This document shows, one piece after another, positions 5,406 through 8,189 of a DNA stretch of 8,189 nt (positions are counted from its first letter, which is position 1; each line of letters opens with the position of its first letter). The notes beneath the pieces were generated by a model. It was not told the DNA's origin, did not search any database, and saw nothing but the letters and a program-made list of their open reading frames with translations. This DNA comes from an uncultured Microbacteriaceae bacterium (GTDB taxonomy: Bacteria > Actinomycetota > Actinomycetes > Actinomycetales > Microbacteriaceae): assembly GCA_937896185.1 (NCBI GenBank), contig CALBMG010000023.1:1-8189 (forward strand). Reading direction: 5' to 3'. The position numbers and the translations under genes were made by a program.

Positions 5406-6116
5406 TTAGTGGCCCATTCCGAGGCCGCCATCAACGGGAATCACGGCTCCAGAGATGTAGCCCGAGTCATCGGAAGCCAACCAGGCAACCGCTGCGGCAA
5501 CTTCAGAGGGGTGGGCAAAACGACCGGCAGGAATGTTTCTCTGGTATTCAGCCTGCTGGGCCTCGGGCAACGCGGCGGTCATATCGGTCTCGATAAATCC
5601 GGGTGCCACCACATTCGCCGTAATTCCTCGAGAACCAACCTCGCGAGTCAACGAGCGCGCGAATCCAACCAAGGCACTCTTGGATGCACTGTAGTTAATT
5701 TGCCCGGGGCTACCGTACAAACCCACAACGCTGGAGATAAAAATGATTCGGCCGAAACGAGCCTTCAGCATCGACTTGATCCCACGCTTGACGAGACGGA
5801 AAGAACCCGTGAGATTCGTGTCGATCACGCTCTCGAAATCGTCTTCGGTCATGCGCAACAACAGAGTGTCCTTGGTGATACCAGCATTTGCCACGAGAAC
5901 TTCGATGGGCCCCAGTTCGGACTCGACTGCGGTCAAAGCCGCATCCAACGAATCAGAATCCGTAACATCGGCGATGACAGTCAGTGCTCCAGCAGGACCG
6001 GCGCCCGAACGTGCGGTCACAGCAACTCGGTGCCCATCCGCAATAAATCGCTCTGCAATTGCGTAGCCAATGCCACGGTTACCGCCGGTAATGAGAACTG
6101 TACGTGCTGTAGTCAT
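5406..6116 (-). CDS. fabG: 3-oxoacyl-ACP reductase (SDR family)
   Basis: A 236-residue classical short-chain dehydrogenase/reductase. Visible features are the cofactor motif TGGNRGIG (10-17), the NAGIT segment (77-81), structural N101, catalytic S129, Y142 and K146 in the Y-x3-K arrangement (NYSASKSALVGF), and PGFIETDMT (172-180). The RGIG/PGFIETDMT pattern, the IPAGRF stretch (195-200) and the VIPVDGGLGM ending are characteristic of FabG/MabA, which reduces 3-oxoacyl-ACP with NADPH in fatty-acid elongation. SDR substrate specificity is hard to read from sequence, and no other fab genes are near, so another acyl or ketone substrate remains possible. The true start is ATG at 6116: the longer open frame upstream is antisense to the DUF3099 gene, the family begins just before TVLITGG, and a TACGCT box lies 6 nt before this ATG. 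It converges on serB and is divergent from the DUF3099 gene by only 33 bp. Confidence 0.9.
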   Translation of the reverse strand: MTTARTVLITGGNRGIGYAIAERFIADGHRVAVTARSGAGPAGALTVIADVTDSDSLDAALTAVESELGPIEVLVANAGITKDTLLLRMTEDDFESVIDTNLTGSFRLVKRGIKSMLKARFGRIIFISSVVGLYGSPGQINYSASKSALVGFARSLTREVGSRGITANVVAPGFIETDMTAALPEAQQAEYQRNIPAGRFAHPSEVAAAVAWLASDDSGYISGAVIPVDGGLGMGH

Positions 6117-6122
6117 GCCACC

Positions 6123-6128
6123 AGCGTA
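6123..6128 (-). promoter_or_regulatory. Putative -10 box (leaderless start of fabG)
   Basis: On the minus strand TACGCT is followed by GGTGGC (6 nt) and the fabG ATG. It is identical in hexamer and spacing to the box before the exonuclease gene at 357-362. The upstream promoter half would lie inside the divergent DUF3099 gene. Confidence 0.5.
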
Positions 6129-6136
6129 GCGGGGAT

Positions 6137-6142
6137 TACACT
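6137..6142 (+). promoter_or_regulatory. Putative -10 box (leaderless start of the DUF3099 gene)
   Basis: TACACT is followed by GAGAGTT (7 nt) and then the GTG at 6150. The GAGAG is too close to the GTG to act well as a ribosome-binding site, so a leaderless message is more likely. It lies 8 bp from the fabG -10 box on the other strand, so the two promoters must share or compete for the same short region. Confidence 0.45.
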
Positions 6143-6149
6143 GAGAGTT

Positions 6150-6428
6150 GTGGCAAAAGTGACTCAATCGATCACCACGCTCCCCCAATCTCCGGCCGGG
6201 GAGCGTGCTTCTCGGATGCTGTCGTATCTCGTGGCAATGGCGGCTCGCCTCGTGTGCTTGGTTCTCTGTTTTGTTGTACCGGGTTGGTGGGTAATTATTC
6301 CGGCCGCCGGAGTCATTGTCCTTCCCGCGATCGCGGTCATGGCAGCAAATATTGTGAAATCCCCCGATGCTCGTCGTCATTCACGTGCCACAGCACATTT
6401 CCCCTCGTTGCCCGGTCGGCGGTCATGA
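6150..6428 (+). CDS. DUF3099 family membrane protein
   Basis: A 92-residue protein matching the actinobacterial DUF3099 pattern: an N-terminal SITTLPQSPAGERASRM segment (7-23), then YLVAMAARLVCLVL, a WW pair (46-47) and a second hydrophobic stretch. Two membrane segments are expected at about residues 33-50 and 53-69, with a basic C-terminal tail (SPDARRHSR) likely in the cytoplasm. Its function is unknown. The start is a GTG at 6150: the frame upstream is antisense to fabG, the family begins near here, and a -10-like box lies 7 nt before. Its TGA stop (6426-6428) overlaps the ATG of the SURF1 gene as ATGA, which implies coupled translation and hints at a link to membrane or respiratory-complex assembly. 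That link is inferred from position only. Confidence 0.82.
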   Translation: MAKVTQSITTLPQSPAGERASRMLSYLVAMAARLVCLVLCFVVPGWWVIIPAAGVIVLPAIAVMAANIVKSPDARRHSRATAHFPSLPGRRS

Positions 6429-7240
6429 AGTATTTGATCACCCTGTTCTCACGCCAATGGCGCGGATACCTTGCCTTTACTGTGCTGTTTGCCGTGGTGT
6501 GCGTCGGGCTTGGACAATGGCAATTTGCTCGTCGCGCCGAAGCTCAGGCTCAAATTTCACTGCTCAACGCAAATTACGATGCAGAACCGCGTGATCTCGC
6601 ATCGGTTGTTGATACAGAATCTGACAACACCGACAGCATCAAATGGTCCCCTGTGACCGCACAGGGAGAATATCTGGCGTCAGAAACGGTCTATGTGCGA
6701 AACCGTCCGCTTGCGGGTCGGATCGGTTTCCACATGCTGGTTCCCTTTGAGACGACGGATGGATTGGTGTTTGTCGTGGACCGCGGTTGGGTTGATTCCA
6801 ATGCGGATAACTCTGCTCCAGCAAATGAACCACGCCTTCCGCAGGGTATTGTCACGATCACCGCCCGCTTGTACCCAAGTGAACCGACAATCGCGGGCCG
6901 CAGCGCACCCGATGGACAAATCGCAACAATTCACGTGCCAACCATGGTCGCCGGACACGAGAATTCCGTTGACAAATGGTTTGGTCAAATAGCCACGGAG
7001 TCGCCGGCCGGCACACTGGGAATCGAATTCACCAAACCCGTCTTGGACGAGGGACCTCACCTGTCCTATGCGCTGCAGTGGTATGTCTTTGCCATCATGG
7101 CGTTCGTGGCTCTGGGGTGGGGCATCCGACGAGATGTGCTCGGAGACAGCGCCCCGATGTCAGCGAAACCCCGCAGCAGAGAGGCTCGTAGGGATGAGGA
7201 AATTGAGGATGCCGCCTGGGAGGCTACGCCAACTCGATGA
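6425..7240 (+). CDS. SURF1 family cytochrome c oxidase assembly protein
   Basis: A 271-residue SURF1-type protein, which helps insert or stabilise heme a in subunit I of aa3-type cytochrome c oxidase. It has the family layout of two membrane anchors around an extracytoplasmic domain. The first anchor is at about residues 14-30, followed directly by the hallmark GQWQFARR (30-37). The conserved VYVRNRPLAGRIGFHMLVPF (89-108) and FVVDRGWV (116-123) come next. The second anchor is in HLSYALQWYVFAIMAFVALGWG (212-233). A charged ~37-residue tail follows (SREARRDEEIEDAAWE). I chose ATG 6425 because the first anchor begins soon after it and it overlaps the DUF3099 stop as ATGA. The longer frame upstream is a shadow. 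It ends by overlapping 17 bp with the oppositely oriented ABC-F gene. It implies an aerobic organism with a heme-copper oxidase; the oxidase genes are not in this window. Confidence 0.92.
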   Translation: MKYLITLFSRQWRGYLAFTVLFAVVCVGLGQWQFARRAEAQAQISLLNANYDAEPRDLASVVDTESDNTDSIKWSPVTAQGEYLASETVYVRNRPLAGRIGFHMLVPFETTDGLVFVVDRGWVDSNADNSAPANEPRLPQGIVTITARLYPSEPTIAGRSAPDGQIATIHVPTMVAGHENSVDKWFGQIATESPAGTLGIEFTKPVLDEGPHLSYALQWYVFAIMAFVALGWGIRRDVLGDSAPMSAKPRSREARRDEEIEDAAWEATPTR

Positions 7241-8012
7241 GGTCCTGGTAGTCCTGGCTCCAGATGTCTTCAGTACCCTCCGGCATGATCAACACCCGTT
7301 CAGGGTTCAACGCTTCAACAGCACCAGGGTCGTGACTGACCAAAACAACAGCGCCCTTGTAGTGGGTCAACGCTCCCAGGATTTCTTCACGTGAAGCAGG
7401 GTCCAGGTTGTTCGTCGGTTCGTCAAGCAGCAGTACGTTGGCGGCCGAGACAACGAGGGTCGCCAACGCCAGTCGAGTCTTCTCTCCACCCGACAGAACC
7501 CCTGCGGGCTTTGTTGCGTCATCACCGGTGAACAAGAATGAACCCAAAACCTTGCGCGCTTCAGTCTCTCCCAAATTGGGCGAAGCAGACAGCATGTTTT
7601 CCAGAACAGATCGTTTCACGTCGAGGGTTTCGTGTTCCTGAGCGTAGTAACCGACCCGTAGACCGTGTCCGGGCACGATATGGCCTGTATCTGGAGCATC
7701 AACCCCGGCAAGCATTCGGAGCAGGGTGGTCTTACCCGCACCGTTCAAGCCAATAATGACGACACGAGAACCCTTGTCGATGGCTAGGTCTACTGCGGTG
7801 AAAATTTCCAGGGAGCCATAACTCTTGGACAGATTCTCCGCCATCAACGGGGTACGGCCGCAGGCCGCTGGCTCTGGGAAACGAAGCTTTGCTACTCGAT
7901 CGACGGCACGAACCTCATCCAGTCCGGACAACATTTTTTCTGCGCGTGCAACCATCTGGTGAGCAGCAGCGGCCTTCGCCCTGCTTGCTCGCTGCTTCGT
8001 GACGCAAACGCC
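7224..8012 (-). pseudogene. ABC-F family ATPase, C-terminal half only (5' part missing)
   Basis: The inter-domain linker and second ABC domain of an ABC-F protein, the soluble duplicated ATPases that act on ribosomes (translation factors or antibiotic-resistance proteins). Counting residues from the in-frame ATG at 8039, it shows GLDEVRAVDRVAKLRFPEP (39-57), Walker A GLNGAGKTT (97-105), GYYAQEHETLD (130-140), signature LSGGE (182-186), Walker B VLLLDEPTNNLDP (202-214, E207) and SHD (H236). It ends EDIWSQDYQDLIELA, typical of an actinobacterial family of about 530-545 residues. Around 270 N-terminal residues, including the first ABC domain, are absent. Family resemblance fades upstream of about 8010, and the frame then runs into the tRNA-Val terminator. 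The ATG at 8039 lies inside that hairpin and is not a credible start. This is either an assembly or amplification chimera or a real truncation; I favour a false join. Confidence 0.8.
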
Positions 8013-8016
8013 AAAG

Positions 8017-8047
8017 AAAAAAGCCCCTTGCTTTCGCAAGAGGCTTT
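8017..8047 (-). terminator. Rho-independent terminator of tRNA-Val
   Basis: On the minus strand, starting about 5 nt after the tRNA CCA end, a stem pairs 8021-8031 with 8036-8046 (one C-A mismatch) around a GAAA tetraloop. It is followed directly by TTTTTT (complement of 8017-8022). This is a textbook terminator for the tRNA. The ABC-F coding sequence begins immediately beyond it, which is unexpected. Confidence 0.85.
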
Positions 8048-8051
8048 GATC

Positions 8052-8126
8052 TGGTGGGCGGTGCAGGTTTCGAACCTGCGACCCCCACAGTGTGAATGTG
8101 GTGCTCTACCCCTGAGCTAACCGCCC
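8052..8126 (-). tRNA. tRNA-Val (anticodon CAC)
   Basis: A complete cloverleaf reads on the minus strand: acceptor GGGCGGT/ACCGCCC, D arm GCTC/GAGC with loop AGGGGTA, anticodon arm CCACA/TGTGG with loop TTCACAC, a short variable region GGGTC, and T arm GCAGG/CCTGC with loop TTCGAAA. The discriminator base is A and the CCA end is encoded in the gene (8052-8054). The anticodon CAC is at 8092-8094 and reads the valine codon GUG. Length is 72 nt plus CCA. A terminator follows, and a TATAAT box precedes it by about 25 nt, so it appears to be a single-gene transcription unit. Confidence 0.96.
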
Positions 8127-8151
8127 TGAATTCTTTTCAGGTAAGCCTCGA

Positions 8152-8157
8152 ATTATA
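8152..8157 (-). promoter_or_regulatory. -10 promoter box of tRNA-Val
   Basis: On the minus strand a perfect TATAAT lies 25 nt upstream of the tRNA 5' end, giving a predicted short leader of roughly 18-20 nt to be removed by RNase P. At 17-bp spacing the -35 position holds CCGAAA, which is a poor match; a TTGTCC lies further up at 22 bp. The perfect -10 is in keeping with strong stable-RNA expression. Confidence 0.6.
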
Positions 8158-8189
8158 TACAGATTTTTCCAGCATTTCGGGACAAGCTG

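Noticed and set aside
5409..6149. Long plus-strand ORF opposite fabG (the first two thirds of a 339-residue frame)
   Set aside because: It is antisense to fabG, which has complete catalytic motifs. Only the end of this frame, from GTG 6150, is a real gene (DUF3099).
6117..6380. N-terminal extension of fabG to ATG 6380
   Set aside because: The extension is antisense to DUF3099, has no SDR homology, and the true N-terminus begins just before TVLITGG.
8013..8039. ATG 8039 as a genuine start for a half-size ABC-F protein
   Set aside because: It lies inside the tRNA terminator hairpin and no ribosome-binding site is seen.
1..8189. CRISPR arrays, insertion sequences, prophage genes, defence or toxin systems
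   Set aside because: I saw no spaced direct repeats, transposase or integrase motifs, terminal inverted repeats, or genes of those families on either strand.

Overview
The window reads as a short contig from a mid-G+C actinobacterium, most likely of the family Microbacteriaceae; a small-genome aquatic relative is my guess. The evidence is a mycobacterial-type divergent glgA(glgM)/glgC pair, a cysteine-free type B ribosomal protein L31, a DUF3099 gene next to a SURF1 gene, and several start codons that sit 6-7 nt after a TANNNT box, as expected for leaderless actinobacterial mRNAs. Gene density is high: every gap between genes is under about 65 bp, and no stretch over 300 bases lacks a gene.

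Layout, left to right. Bases 1-23 are Illumina adapter, not genome. Bases 24 to about 136 encode a piece of an ABC-2-type transporter ATPase. It is fused in frame to the last ~69 residues of a GH13-like glycoside hydrolase, so this end looks chimeric. Next comes a DEDDh 3'-5' exonuclease gene (+). A strong hairpin separates it from a minus-strand block: glycogen/maltose-1-phosphate synthase, then an orphan ABC ATPase, then rpmE2 (L31). Divergent from the synthase is a plus-strand unit of glgC (ADP-glucose pyrophosphorylase) and serB (phosphoserine phosphatase). serB converges on fabG (-). fabG is divergent from a DUF3099 membrane protein gene (+), which overlaps the SURF1 cytochrome oxidase assembly gene (+). 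The SURF1 gene overlaps tail-to-tail with the 3' half of an ABC-F ATPase gene (-). That half gene runs directly into the terminator of a minus-strand tRNA-Val(CAC), so this end also looks like a false join or a real truncation. A TATAAT promoter box lies upstream of the tRNA.

Function. GlgC makes ADP-glucose, which the adjacent GT4 enzyme uses for glycogen/alpha-glucan or maltose-1-phosphate. The GH13 fragment may belong to the same carbohydrate theme. The remaining genes are housekeeping: serine synthesis, fatty-acid-type reduction, cytochrome c oxidase assembly, translation and DNA trimming. I found no CRISPR array, insertion sequence, prophage, toxin system or plausible new system. The points most worth checking are the two suspect contig ends and the consistent leaderless promoter geometry.
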